DNA of 64,000 bases, taken from Archangium violaceum. GTDB taxonomy: Bacteria > Myxococcota > Myxococcia > Myxococcales > Myxococcaceae. The notes beneath the pieces are model-generated. The model was given only the letters and a program-made list of their open reading frames with translations. It did not search any database and was not told the origin of the DNA. Each line of letters opens with the position of its first letter. Position 1 is the stretch's first letter. The translations under genes and the position numbers were made by a program. The stretch lies in assembly GCF_016859125.1 (NCBI RefSeq), contig NZ_CP069338.1, forward strand, positions 3,498,501 through 3,562,500. Reading direction: 5' to 3'. Shown here piece by piece: positions 36,106-44,404 of this stretch.

Positions 36106-37439
36106 GACCAGGCCTCCTCTCCCGCTTCCTGTCCCGAGCCGTCCTTCGCCGGAGGGCGGGGTGCCTCGCGGGGTGGCCCGCCGAGCACCGCGGGGATGTC
36201 CACCCCCAGGGTGGAGGAGACCTCCCGGAGCAGCTCCGCCACCGCGGCGGGGTACGCGCGCAGGTAGCTCGCCAGGGTGGCGCCGTCCCCCGAGTCCAGC
36301 AGGGATACCGTGTCCACCCGCACCCGGGACGCGGCGCCCGCCACGGTCCCGAGCAGCTCCTCCAGGTGCTGGAGGACGAACATCTCCAGCGCGTGGCCCC
36401 CGGTGTCCCGCCAGGCCTCCGACACGAGGGCCAGGGACTCGGCGGTGGCGCGTCCGTTCTCAGCCACGGGCGCGGCGTCCCCGGCCGCCTCCAGCTCCCG
36501 GGCGCGCCGCCGGGCCTCCGCCGGGACGATGACGTCCGCTCTCAACCTCAGCTCCTCCAACACGGCGCGCACCTCCTGCAGTGCCTTCTCCGCCTCCGCG
36601 CGCGCCTCCTCGGCTGCCGCCAGGGCCCGCTCCTCCTCCGAGCGCGCCTGGGCCTCGAGTCCGGCCCGCTGCTCGGCCAGGGCATGGTGGTGCTGCTGGA
36701 TGCGCGCCTCCGCCTGGGCCTCGGCCACCCGGGCCCGGGCATGGGCCGCCGCCTCCAACTCCTCGGCCGCGCGCACCGCGTCGGACTCGGCCACCTCCGC
36801 CTCGCGCAGCACTTCGGAGATGCGCACCCGGCCGATGCTGTCCAGGTAGCGCCGCTCATCGGAGACGTGCTGGATTTTCAGCGTGTCCAGCTGCAGGCCG
36901 AGCTGGCGGAGATCCTCCCCGGCCTCCTCCGTGAGCCGATCGGCGAAGGTGAGGCGATCCTCGTTCACCTGCTCGGGCGTCATGGTGGCCAGCACGCCAC
37001 GCAGGTGGCCCTCCAGCGTCTCCCGGGCCACCTCGGAGATGGTGGCACGGCCGTGCCCGAGGAAGCGCTCCAGCGCGTTGCCGAGCACCTCGGGCTCGGA
37101 GGACACCTTCACATTGGCCACGGCCTGCACGGTGAGGGGGATGCCGCCCAGCGAGTAGGCCCCGGAGATGGACATGGGGACCGACAAGAGGCTCACATCC
37201 ATCCGCTCCACCCGCTCCAGCAGGGGAATGCGGAAGGCGCGTCCGCCGGCCACCACCCGGAAGCCCACCGGGCCGCCATCCCGCGCGCGGTGCGTCCGTC
37301 CAGCGAAGACGAGCACCTCGTTGGGCCGGCACACGTGCACCAGGGCCTTGGCCACCAGCAGCGCCACCACGACGGCCAGCAGCACCGCGGCGCCGAGCAC
37401 CAGGGGGAGGAACCACTCGTTGCTCCAGGACGGGTCCAT
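36102..37439 (-). CDS. Flotillin-like SPFH protein, first of two
   Basis: A 445-residue paralogue of the downstream gene: N-terminal helix (LVLGAAVLLAVVVALLVAK), SPFH domain (RPNEVLVFAGRTHR, GIPLTVQAVANVKVS, ALERFLGHGRATISEVARET, LQLDTLKIQHVSDER) and a long Ala/Glu/Arg coiled coil. It starts nine bases after the stop of the NfeD-like gene and ends in an ATGA overlap with the second flotillin. The NfeD plus flotillin pair is the classical bacterial arrangement; a doubled flotillin is less common. Predicted to sit on the cytoplasmic side of the membrane. Confidence 0.85.
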   Translation of the reverse strand: MDPSWSNEWFLPLVLGAAVLLAVVVALLVAKALVHVCRPNEVLVFAGRTHRARDGGPVGFRVVAGGRAFRIPLLERVERMDVSLLSVPMSISGAYSLGGIPLTVQAVANVKVSSEPEVLGNALERFLGHGRATISEVARETLEGHLRGVLATMTPEQVNEDRLTFADRLTEEAGEDLRQLGLQLDTLKIQHVSDERRYLDSIGRVRISEVLREAEVAESDAVRAAEELEAAAHARARVAEAQAEARIQQHHHALAEQRAGLEAQARSEEERALAAAEEARAEAEKALQEVRAVLEELRLRADVIVPAEARRRARELEAAGDAAPVAENGRATAESLALVSEAWRDTGGHALEMFVLQHLEELLGTVAGAASRVRVDTVSLLDSGDGATLASYLRAYPAAVAELLREVSSTLGVDIPAVLGGPPREAPRPPAKDGSGQEAGEEAWS

Positions 37440-37448
37440 GACTGCTCC

Positions 37449-38030
37449 TCACGAGACGGGAAGGGGTGGCTGGAGGCCGCGAGGCTCCTCGGCGGAGACG
37501 ACTCGCACCGAGCCGTCCTCCAGGACGTCATGCACGAACACCTGGTGGGCGGGCGAGAGAGGCACCACCGAGTCGCCATGGGCGAGGAGGTCCACCGTTC
37601 GACCCCTCAGCTCCACCCGCACCTTGCCCGGCTGATTCCTCCCCACCGGCACCACCACCCGGCCGAGCCGCCCCACCACATCCTCGGGCCGCACCACGCT
37701 GCCCACCTCGGCGCGGCCCAGGCCCCGCAGCACGCGCGAGGCGATGAGCCCCGCGCCCAGCCCCACGCCCGCCGACAGTCCCGCGGTGAGCAGCGTCCCC
37801 GCCTCTCGCGCCAGGGTGGACAGGAGCACCCCCGTCAGCCCGAAGAAGGCGAGGAAGAAGGTCCAGAAGAACAGCGAGGCCAGCGGGAGCGCGCGGCCCA
37901 GGGCGCCTCCCTCCGCGGCGCCCTCTCCGCCCTCGAGCCCGTCCACGCCCCCGGCCTCGCCGCCGAAGAGCAGCGAGAGCAGCAGCAGCCCTCCACCGAT
38001 GATGAAGCTCGTGACGTAGAGCGCGAACAT
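37449..38030 (-). CDS. NfeD-like membrane protein
   Basis: A 193-residue protein. Four hydrophobic segments (YVTSFIIGGGLLLLSLLFG, ALPLASLFFWTFFLAFFGLT, LLTAGLSAGVGLGAGLIAS and a short linker) are followed by a C-terminal OB-like domain (RPEDVVGRLGRVVVPVG, GKVRVELRGRTVDLLAHG) of the NfeD type. The protein is expected to work with the flotillins at 36102 and 34852 in membrane organisation. The ATG at 38030 is preceded by AGGGCC; it is the first gene of the three-gene operon. The family name rests on topology and gene order more than on a sharp motif. Confidence 0.75.
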   Translation of the reverse strand: MFALYVTSFIIGGGLLLLSLLFGGEAGGVDGLEGGEGAAEGGALGRALPLASLFFWTFFLAFFGLTGVLLSTLAREAGTLLTAGLSAGVGLGAGLIASRVLRGLGRAEVGSVVRPEDVVGRLGRVVVPVGRNQPGKVRVELRGRTVDLLAHGDSVVPLSPAHQVFVHDVLEDGSVRVVSAEEPRGLQPPLPVS

Positions 38031-38252
38031 GTGGCCCTCCGCGCGAGGCGATGATGCCCCGGTACGAAACAAGCTGGGGCCGGGCCATGCCCGCGGCGAG
38101 CGAATTCGTATGCTGCTACGCGATTGCGCGGCCCGGCACCCACCGAGCCCAGCAGGCGCCGGGAGGGCGACTGGCCGCCCAGGCCCTCGCCGCGCCTGGT
38201 GGAAGGTTCCTCTCCCGCTCGGGGAGTGGGCGGGCGCGAGGTCCGGTGGTAC

Positions 38253-39446
38253 ATGCGCCTCATGACGAGCCCAGACGACCTCGAGGCCTTGGTTCAGAAT
38301 AAGGAGAGCGGCACCGGACCCGCCTTGTCGCTCCGGGGCCGCGGTCTGGCGGTCCTTTCCGAATCCATAGGTGCGCTCACCGGGCTTCATGAGCTCGACG
38401 TGACGGGAAACCAGCTCACCTCCCTCCCGGAGAGCATCGGCCGCTTGACGCGCCTCACGCGGCTCCTGGCCGACGACAATCAGCTCGCGTCGCTCCCCGA
38501 GTCGCTTGGCCAATTGACCGGGCTCGAGCAGCTCTTCGTGGACGGCAATCAGCTCACCTCCCTTCCCCCGGCCATCGAGCGGCTGGCGCGCCTCGAGCGG
38601 TTGGACGCGCGTGGCAACCGGCTCACGGCCGTTCCAGAGAGTCTCTGCCGTCTGCGTGGGCTCGAGGACCTGCGTCTGGGAAGGAACCGCCTGACGTCGG
38701 TGCCCGAGTCGCTCTGGCACCTGACAGCGCTCGAGACGCTGGATCTCTCGGAGAACCAGCTCACGTCCCTGTCCGACGGCATCGGGGCGCTGTCGAAGCT
38801 ACGAATGCTGGACCTGGGTCACAATGCGTTGACCCACCTGCCCGAGTCGCTTGGCAAGCTGACCGGTCTCTCGGGTTACCTCTACCTCAGCGACAACCGG
38901 TTGACGTCCCTGCCCGCGTCACTCGGGAAGCTGAAGGCGCTGCGGTATCTCAACGCCACGGACAACGCGCTGCGGGCCCTCCCCGAAACCCTGGGCGGGA
39001 TGGAGGCGCTCGCGGAGCTCCGCTTGTACAACAACCAGTTGGCGGTGCTCCCCGAATCGCTGGGCCAGCTGGCGAACCTCAAGGAGCTCCACCTGAAGAA
39101 CAACGCATTGGTCTCGCTCCCCGGGTCCATCGGCCGGCTGACGCGTCTCAGGAAGCTCAGCCTGGAGAACAACCGATTGACGTCCCTCCCGGAGTCGATC
39201 GGCGGCCTCACCCGCCTCTCGGAGCTCGACTTGAGGAACAACAGGCTGGGTGCGCTCCCCGAGTCGCTGGGCGGGTTGACCCACCTCGCGTACCTCGACC
39301 TGAGGGGCAACCTGCTGCGTTCCCTCCCCTCGAGCATCGGAGAGCTCCCGAACCTCGAGAAGCTGGATCTGCGGTGGAACAAGCTGTCGTCGCCACCCGG
39401 GTGGCTCGAGCGGCTTGAGCGGCGCGGATGTACGGTGTACCTGTGA
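38253..39446 (+). CDS. Leucine-rich repeat protein
   Basis: A 397-residue protein made almost wholly of about fifteen 23-residue leucine-rich repeats of the form LTSLPESIGRLTRLTRL..N, with LPESLG as the recurring core. There is no signal peptide, kinase or GTPase part, so it is probably a cytoplasmic protein-binding scaffold. The start MRLMTSPDDLEALVQN is chosen because the earlier frame from 38124 is Arg/Pro-rich and unlike the rest. A hairpin follows the stop. LRR proteins of this kind also occur as effectors or their regulators in myxobacteria; no partner gene is adjacent. Confidence 0.85.
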   Translation: MRLMTSPDDLEALVQNKESGTGPALSLRGRGLAVLSESIGALTGLHELDVTGNQLTSLPESIGRLTRLTRLLADDNQLASLPESLGQLTGLEQLFVDGNQLTSLPPAIERLARLERLDARGNRLTAVPESLCRLRGLEDLRLGRNRLTSVPESLWHLTALETLDLSENQLTSLSDGIGALSKLRMLDLGHNALTHLPESLGKLTGLSGYLYLSDNRLTSLPASLGKLKALRYLNATDNALRALPETLGGMEALAELRLYNNQLAVLPESLGQLANLKELHLKNNALVSLPGSIGRLTRLRKLSLENNRLTSLPESIGGLTRLSELDLRNNRLGALPESLGGLTHLAYLDLRGNLLRSLPSSIGELPNLEKLDLRWNKLSSPPGWLERLERRGCTVYL

Positions 39447-39450
39447 CGGC

Positions 39451-39470
39451 CGCCCCGCCAGGCGGGGGCG
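39451..39470. terminator. Hairpin between convergent genes
   Basis: CGCCCCGCC and GGCGGGGGCG pair in a 9-bp GC stem with a one-base loop margin. It lies between the stops of the LRR gene and the convergent GST gene and could serve both; no T-run. Confidence 0.4.
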
Positions 39471-39479
39471 CGTGAGTCG

Positions 39480-40127
39480 TTAGCGCTTGTCCTGGCCGCC
39501 CGTGTCGCCGAGCCTGCCACGCTGAAGGGCGCGCTGATGGGCGGGGCGTGCCTGCAACCGCTCGAGATAGGTGCCGAGGTTGGGAAGGGATTGAAGGACT
39601 TCCTGGGCGCCCGTGAGCCGCGCCGCTTCCAACACGAAGCTCATCTGGATGTCGGCGGCGCTGAAGGTGTTGCCCACCAGGTAGTCCCGCTCCCGGAGCG
39701 CTCCCGAGATGTAGCCGAAGTGGTTCTTCACCTCGCCGGAGATGCGAGGCATGAATGGCGCGCCCGCCTCGCCCGTACGTCCCACGTACAGGTTGAGCAC
39801 GAGGGGCAGCATGGCCGAGCCCTCGGCGTAGTGCAGCCAATGCACGTAGTCGTCGTACTCGGCCGAGTCCGGCGCGGGCGCGAGCCGGCCCTGACCATGG
39901 CGGCGCACCAGGTAGTCGATGATGGCACCGGACTCGACGAATGCCCGTCCGTTGTCCTCGAGCAGGGGGAACTTGCCGAGCGGATGGATGGCCTTGATCT
40001 CGGGAGGCGCGAAGCCCGTCTTCGGGTCGCGCGGGTAGACGACGAGCTCGTAGTCGAGCCCCAACTCCTCCAGGAGCCAGAGGATGCGCTGCGAACGGGA
40101 GTTCACGAGGTGGTGCAGCTTGAGCAC
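39480..40127 (-). CDS. Glutathione S-transferase family protein
   Basis: A 215-residue protein from a GTG at 40127 with an AAGGAGGAACCC ribosome site. The N-terminal thioredoxin-like domain has LHHLVNSRSQRILWLLEELG, HPLGKFPLLEDNGRAFVESGAII (the conserved cis-Pro and ESGAI glutathione site), and the C-terminal helical domain ends with FSAADIQMSFVLEAAR. It catalyses glutathione conjugation or reductive reactions on electrophiles in the cytoplasm. The catalytic Ser is probably in NSRSQR. It is followed upstream by the LysE gene at 64 bp on the same strand. Confidence 0.92.
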   Translation of the reverse strand: MLKLHHLVNSRSQRILWLLEELGLDYELVVYPRDPKTGFAPPEIKAIHPLGKFPLLEDNGRAFVESGAIIDYLVRRHGQGRLAPAPDSAEYDDYVHWLHYAEGSAMLPLVLNLYVGRTGEAGAPFMPRISGEVKNHFGYISGALRERDYLVGNTFSAADIQMSFVLEAARLTGAQEVLQSLPNLGTYLERLQARPAHQRALQRGRLGDTGGQDKR

Positions 40128-40191
40128 GGGGTTCCTCCTTGGACGCGTCTTGCGGACCACGCCCAGGTTACGCGAGGCGAGGGTGCGGCCA

Positions 40192-40821
40192 CTACTTCCG
40201 CTCGAGCAGGGCGAGCCGCAGCCCGAGCCCCACGAACACCAGCCCCGTGGCGCGCTTGAAGAGGGTGGACGAGCCCACGTGGCGCTTCGTCCACTGACCG
40301 GCCCCGCTCGACACGAGCGCCACCACCGTGTTCACCAGCGTGCCGGAGGCATTGAAGAGGAACCCGAGCAGGACGAGCTGCGCCGACACGGGGCCGCGCA
40401 TCGGGTCCACGAATTGAGGAAGGAAGGCGAGGAAGAACAGGGCCACCTTGGGGTTGAGCACGTTGGTGACGACGCCCTGGCGGAAGATGGCCCACAGGCG
40501 GGCGCGCTCGACGGTGGGCGCGGTCAGCGTGGTGTCGCGGCTGAGGAGCGCGCGCACGCCGAGGTAGAGCAGGTAGGCCGCGCCCGTGAGCTTCACCACC
40601 TCGAAGGCGAGCGGCACGGCCATGAGCAGTCCGGAGAGCCCCGCGGCGATGGCGAAGGTGTGCACGAGGCATCCGGCCGCGATGCCCAGCGCCGAGACGA
40701 TGCCCGCCTTGCGGCCCTCGCTCACGCTACGGGCCACCACGTAGAGCATGTCGGGGCCGGGCGTCACGTTGAGCGCGAGCGTCGCGGCCAGGAAGAGCAT
40801 CGAGGTCGTCAGGTCGAGCAT
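40192..40821 (-). CDS. LysE/RhtB-family amino-acid exporter
   Basis: A 209-residue inner-membrane protein with six hydrophobic segments. The signature LALNVTPGPDMLYVVARSVS near the N-terminus, GIAAGCLVHTFAIAAGLSGL, KLTGAAYLLYLGVRAL and GVVTNVLNPKVALFFLAFLPQFV are typical for LysE/RhtB exporters of amino acids such as homoserine, threonine or lysine. The substrate cannot be told from sequence. The start MLDLTTSMLFLAA has no strong ribosome site. It probably forms a loose operon with the GST gene downstream. Confidence 0.93.
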   Translation of the reverse strand: MLDLTTSMLFLAATLALNVTPGPDMLYVVARSVSEGRKAGIVSALGIAAGCLVHTFAIAAGLSGLLMAVPLAFEVVKLTGAAYLLYLGVRALLSRDTTLTAPTVERARLWAIFRQGVVTNVLNPKVALFFLAFLPQFVDPMRGPVSAQLVLLGFLFNASGTLVNTVVALVSSGAGQWTKRHVGSSTLFKRATGLVFVGLGLRLALLERK

Positions 40822-40947
40822 GGCGAGGCTGTATCACGCTCGGCGGCACGCGCGCGCCGCGAGGCCGTTGATTCGAGCCCGGATTGCGGTGCTCCCCTTG
40901 CCACCCGCATGATCCAGCCCTCCTCATTCTACCAGCTGGAGGTTCCC

Positions 40948-41235
40948 ATGCGGCGACTTCTGTGTGTTGTGGCTCTGTGTACTCTCGGGATTACGGCTTG
41001 CGGTACGAACGACGCTGCGGAGGAATCAGAAGTGCTCGGGAGCACCCGTCAGGGGCTGGCCTGTGAGTACGGTACCGGCTACTGCCCCAGCACCTCGACG
41101 TGCGCCTGGTTGCCGGACAACCCGGACGAGGGTCTCTGCCGCCCCCGCTGCGTCAACGGCACGTGTCCGTCCTCCAGCCAGATCTGCTGCACGCAGCCCA
41201 ACGGCGCGCCGTACTGCAACAGCTTCTGTTACTGA
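40948..41235 (+). CDS. Small Cys-rich lipoprotein
   Basis: A 95-residue protein with CTGGAGG six bases before the ATG. The signal MRRLLCVVALCTLGITAC ends in a lipobox Cys, followed by GTNDAAEESEVLG and the STRQGL sequence found in many myxobacterial secreted proteins. The mature part has ten Cys (ACEYGTGYCPSTSTC-like, CRPRCVNGTCPSSSQICC) in a WAP- or conotoxin-like spacing. Function unknown; probably a surface peptide held by disulfides. Compare the products at 7824, 20524 and 46386. Confidence 0.7.
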   Translation: MRRLLCVVALCTLGITACGTNDAAEESEVLGSTRQGLACEYGTGYCPSTSTCAWLPDNPDEGLCRPRCVNGTCPSSSQICCTQPNGAPYCNSFCY

Positions 41236-41239
41236 CGCC

Positions 41240-41375
41240 CCCGCGTCCCTGCCCTCCGAGCGCCATGCCCCCGTCGACGAGGAGCGTGGCGCCCGTGAGG
41301 GAGGCCGCCTCTTCCGACGCCAGGAAGGTCACCGCGGCGGCCACATCCCGGGGTTCCCCCGGGGGCGGGAGCGGC
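41240..41375 (-). pseudogene. SDR oxidoreductase, C-terminal fragment
   Basis: The frame PRDVAAAVTFLASEEAASLT then GATLLVDGGMALGG is the unmistakable end of a short-chain dehydrogenase. Nothing of the Rossmann N-terminus or the YxxxK site remains. Confidence 0.65.
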
Positions 41376-41429
41376 TGCGGGGCCTTCCTGGTCTCGGCGA
41401 CCTGCACGTGAACGGTCTCCACCCGTGTT

Positions 41430-41600
41430 CCCTTCGTCCGGACAGCGGCGGCGCGGTGATGCCGGGGAGCCGCTCGGGGACGGCGACGTCATCCTCGTAG
41501 CGCGGGTGGAAGGTGCGTCGCGCGAACCGCCACTGTCCATCTTGCTTCACGAGTTGGTCGGAGGACGTGCCGACAATCTGCCTGGCCGTGCGGGTTGGTC
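41430..41600 (-). pseudogene. SnoaL/NTF2-like protein, C-terminal fragment
   Basis: SSDQLVKQDGQWRFARRTFH is the last strand pair of an NTF2-like (SnoaL) domain (the D.W.FA.R.F pattern), followed by PRYEDDVAVPERLPG. The rest is cut away by the region upstream of the toxin gene. It lies next to the SDR fragment, probably from the same lost operon. Confidence 0.5.
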
Positions 41601-41652
41601 GTTCTGCATCCTATCCTTCAGCGTTGTTTCACCTGGGGGAAAGGCCAGCGCC

Positions 41653-43473
41653 ATGGCGAAGGAGTACCGGAGTCCTGGGGTGGGGGAGGGCGGCGGTACG
41701 CAGCTCGAGGCTCGGCGGCTCTCGCGGCGCCCACCGCGGTGGGCGCCGACCGCGCTGGCGCTCCTGGTCGCTGTCCTGCTGGCGGCATGTGCCACGGGCT
41801 ACCCCATGGGCGGAACGCCGACAGGAGGCGCGCGCCACCGGGGACATTCTCGGTGGGTGAGCCCCGGCGCGGAGGAGCAAGGCGGCAGGGGCCGGGGGGC
41901 GGCCGGAGAGAGGCCGTATGCTCCCGGCGAGGGCCTGGAGGCCGCTGCCGCCGACGCGGAGGCCAGTGAAGGCGCCGAGGTGGAGGTCTGCGCGGCAGTG
42001 GGTGACGGAGCGGCAGGCTGGCCCCGAGGGTCGGCGCGCCGCGCGAGCAAGGGGGACGAGCAGGAGGAACTGGAGGGCACGGGTGTGGGGTGGCCGGATG
42101 GGGTGGGCGACGGTCGGCCCTTCGAGGTGCCTATGTCCCTCGACTACTTCCAGGGCTTCCTCGTGCACGCCGGGGTGCCCATCACCGCGGTGCCCGGAGA
42201 CGGGAGCACGTTGTCGCCCCAACAAGCGTTGGAGCTGGTGCCGCACCTGCTTTCCACGCCGGTGACACTGGGCAACTTCGGCCCGCGACGCGTGGCGGCG
42301 CACCTGCTCCTGGAGGCCGCCACGGGTGGAGCTCCGGTGTCCCGCGACGAGCTGCACGTGCGGATGCGGCGCTTCTCGAACGTGCTCGTGCTGCGCCCGG
42401 ACGGATACCTGGCGAGGCCCACCACGGGCGTTGCGGTCCAGAAGGCGGGCGCGGTGGCACTGGCCAGGGACGGGACGCTGCGAGCCGGCGGCTTGGAGGT
42501 GGGCCCGTTCTACGCGATCGACGGCGGGTATCTCTTTCCCGTGAACGAAAAGCTCGAGGTGCCGAAGGGGGCCCGTCCGGTGGGCATCTACGAGCCGGAC
42601 GACAACTCCGGGCTCGCGGTGGCCGAGGGCGCGGTGCTGGCGGTGGTGGATATGGTGGAGGGCCTCTACCGGCTCGTCTTCTACACGGGGGATACGCTGG
42701 AGGGACTGGCGCAGCTCCCAGGCGCCGTGCGGCAGCTCTACGAAGATTCGCCGCGGCTGTGGGAGGAGTTCCGCCACAAACCTCATGCGGAGAAGGTGCG
42801 TACCGTCTCCCGGCTGGCGACCGGCATGGTCCTGACGGTGGGCACCTCGGGGGCGGGGGCCGCGAAGGCGGCATCGTGGGGTGGGAAGCTCGGTCGCATG
42901 ACGGTGCCTCTGCTGTCGCTCTCGGGAGACGGACTCCTGGCGGTGCGCCTGGTGGTGGTGCCAGTGGGTGGTGTCGTCGCAGTGGCGGGCAACGCGCTGA
43001 GTGCCACCTACGTCCTGCACATGGCCAACACGGGCGCCCAGGGCGCGGGGGGCGGTGGTGGGTGGCCTCCGATAGGCGGACCCGGGCAGTGGGTGGAGGA
43101 CACCTCCAGCATGTCCGAGCAGGCCCGGGCCTATCAGGCCCAGGTGACAGGTGCGCCGAGGCGGTGGGCCTACAAGGTCTGCCATGATGGCGATTGTGTG
43201 GAGTATGATGGATACGATCCAAAGGCGGGGGTTCTGCTCGAAGCCAAGGCCCGCGGGTATGACCAGTGGTTTCTTCCAAACCTCGGACCGAAGTTCACCT
43301 TTCAGGGCCTGGACGCATTGAGGAAGCAAGCGCAAAAGCAGTACAAGCTGGCCAAGGGAATGCGCGTCCGTTGGCATGTTGCGGAACCCCGCATGGTTAC
43401 CGTTTTCAAGAAGCTGTTCATTGAATGGAACGTCGCGGAGATTGAGGTGGTCTACACCGTACCGCTCGATTGA
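41653..43473 (+). CDS. Lipoprotein polymorphic toxin, Tox-REase-5 (second locus)
   Basis: A 606-residue paralogue of the 16568-18391 product. The lipobox LLVAVLLAAC is followed by CATGYPMGGTPTGG. The conserved body (FEVPMSLDYFQGFLVHAGVP, LLSTPVTLGNFGPRRVAAH, YEPDDNSGLAVAEGAVL) and hydrophobic segments are near-identical to the other copy up to about residue 500 (GAQGAGGGGGWPPIGGPG). The last 100 residues differ strongly: CVEYDGYDPKAGVLLEAKAR carries D and E-A-K of the nuclease, followed by RWHVAEPRM. The 60 bp before the ATG also resemble the other copy (ATCCTAT.CTTCAG, GGGGAAAGGCCAGCG). The partner Imm52 gene follows after 12 bp. Confidence 0.87.
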   Translation: MAKEYRSPGVGEGGGTQLEARRLSRRPPRWAPTALALLVAVLLAACATGYPMGGTPTGGARHRGHSRWVSPGAEEQGGRGRGAAGERPYAPGEGLEAAAADAEASEGAEVEVCAAVGDGAAGWPRGSARRASKGDEQEELEGTGVGWPDGVGDGRPFEVPMSLDYFQGFLVHAGVPITAVPGDGSTLSPQQALELVPHLLSTPVTLGNFGPRRVAAHLLLEAATGGAPVSRDELHVRMRRFSNVLVLRPDGYLARPTTGVAVQKAGAVALARDGTLRAGGLEVGPFYAIDGGYLFPVNEKLEVPKGARPVGIYEPDDNSGLAVAEGAVLAVVDMVEGLYRLVFYTGDTLEGLAQLPGAVRQLYEDSPRLWEEFRHKPHAEKVRTVSRLATGMVLTVGTSGAGAAKAASWGGKLGRMTVPLLSLSGDGLLAVRLVVVPVGGVVAVAGNALSATYVLHMANTGAQGAGGGGGWPPIGGPGQWVEDTSSMSEQARAYQAQVTGAPRRWAYKVCHDGDCVEYDGYDPKAGVLLEAKARGYDQWFLPNLGPKFTFQGLDALRKQAQKQYKLAKGMRVRWHVAEPRMVTVFKKLFIEWNVAEIEVVYTVPLD

Positions 43474-43485
43474 GGCCTACCACGC

Positions 43486-44244
43486 ATGAGTGATGTCTAC
43501 TATGCCGCTGCGTATTGGGGCGGCCGCCGGGAGTCGGCGGAGGAGTGTGCACAACGCGCGGCGACCTTCTTCAGTCTGTTGTCGGGGTGTCACTCCGACT
43601 ACGGCCGCTGGTATGAGAAGGCAAGCTCACGCAAGAAGGCGCTCCAGCTCCAGTTCGAGCCCACGCGCGAGACGTTCGTGCGCTTCTTCAGCGAGAAGAA
43701 GTACCAATCTGGGGGTGACGGCTTCAGCTTCGATGCCTGGACGGGCCACCCTGGGAACCAGGGCGGGATGGTTCTGCTTGGGTGCGGCGAGGGCGGCGAG
43801 AGGGTTACGAATCTTGCTCAGCTCTACTTTCCCTCTGAGCCACCGGGCAGCGACCGGCTCGTCCGGCTTCCTGTGCTCTCTGGAGTGGTGAGGGCCATGG
43901 TGTCGGCCTGGGAGCCGGACTGGGCAGTCGTTACTCCTCGGGGTTTCCGAGAGCAGGTCTCTAAGACGGAGCTTCCCGGCACTTTCATAGGTTGGCTGAC
44001 ATATTACTCGGGACAGTGGGGGGAGGTGCCAACCTTGCCGGAGCCAGTACAGATCGAGCCCGTGGGGGACAAAGGCACGCTCGTCGTTCTCACTCCTGAA
44101 CGTTTGGAAGCGGCGAATGCCAATCACCTGGCGCTCGGCCGCCGTGTTCAGCAGGTGCTTGCTGAGGCAGGATTGCTCAAGCGGGTGGGTGAGCGGGTCC
44201 GAGCGGCGGTTACAGACAGTCCGACGGGACCAGCAAGCACCTGA
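43486..44244 (+). CDS. Imm52-type immunity protein (second locus)
   Basis: A 252-residue soluble protein starting MSDVYYAAAYWGGRRESAEEC. It shares the YYA.YW..R.ESAEECA..A.TFF start, GGDGFSFDAWTGHPG, FIGWLTYYSGQWGEVPTLP and VGDKGTLVVLTPERLEA with the 15836 product, but with many substitutions, as expected for specificity toward a different toxin C-terminus. It follows the toxin by 12 bp with GAGGCCTACCACGC before the ATG. Expected to protect the producer from the 41653 nuclease. The last 25 residues are unrelated to the other copy. Confidence 0.87.
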   Translation: MSDVYYAAAYWGGRRESAEECAQRAATFFSLLSGCHSDYGRWYEKASSRKKALQLQFEPTRETFVRFFSEKKYQSGGDGFSFDAWTGHPGNQGGMVLLGCGEGGERVTNLAQLYFPSEPPGSDRLVRLPVLSGVVRAMVSAWEPDWAVVTPRGFREQVSKTELPGTFIGWLTYYSGQWGEVPTLPEPVQIEPVGDKGTLVVLTPERLEAANANHLALGRRVQQVLAEAGLLKRVGERVRAAVTDSPTGPAST

Positions 44245-44370
44245 GCAATGCCAACCTACACGGACAACTGACGATGGCCTCAGTCATGAGCTGCTTGCTT
44301 GCACCGCAATGGGGCGGAGTTGATCAAGCGGTTGCCGAACTCGCCATCGAAGAAGCAAATCGAAGTGGTG

Positions 44371-44395
44371 GCGGGGCTCGGCTCACGAGCCCCGC
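44371..44395. terminator. 10-bp GC hairpin between convergent genes
   Basis: GCGGGGCTCG, loop GCTCA, CGAGCCCCGC is a perfect stem-loop. It lies 126 bp after the Imm52 stop and near the end of the convergent frameshifted gene. There is no T-run. Confidence 0.5.
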
Positions 44396-44404
44396 GCCAC
44401 ACTC

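Noticed and set aside
41425-41652. Extension of the second Tox-REase-5 gene upstream to give a 682-residue protein
   Set aside because: The added residues are antisense to the NTF2-like fragment and would bury the lipoprotein signal; the ATG at 41653 matches the paralogue's start.
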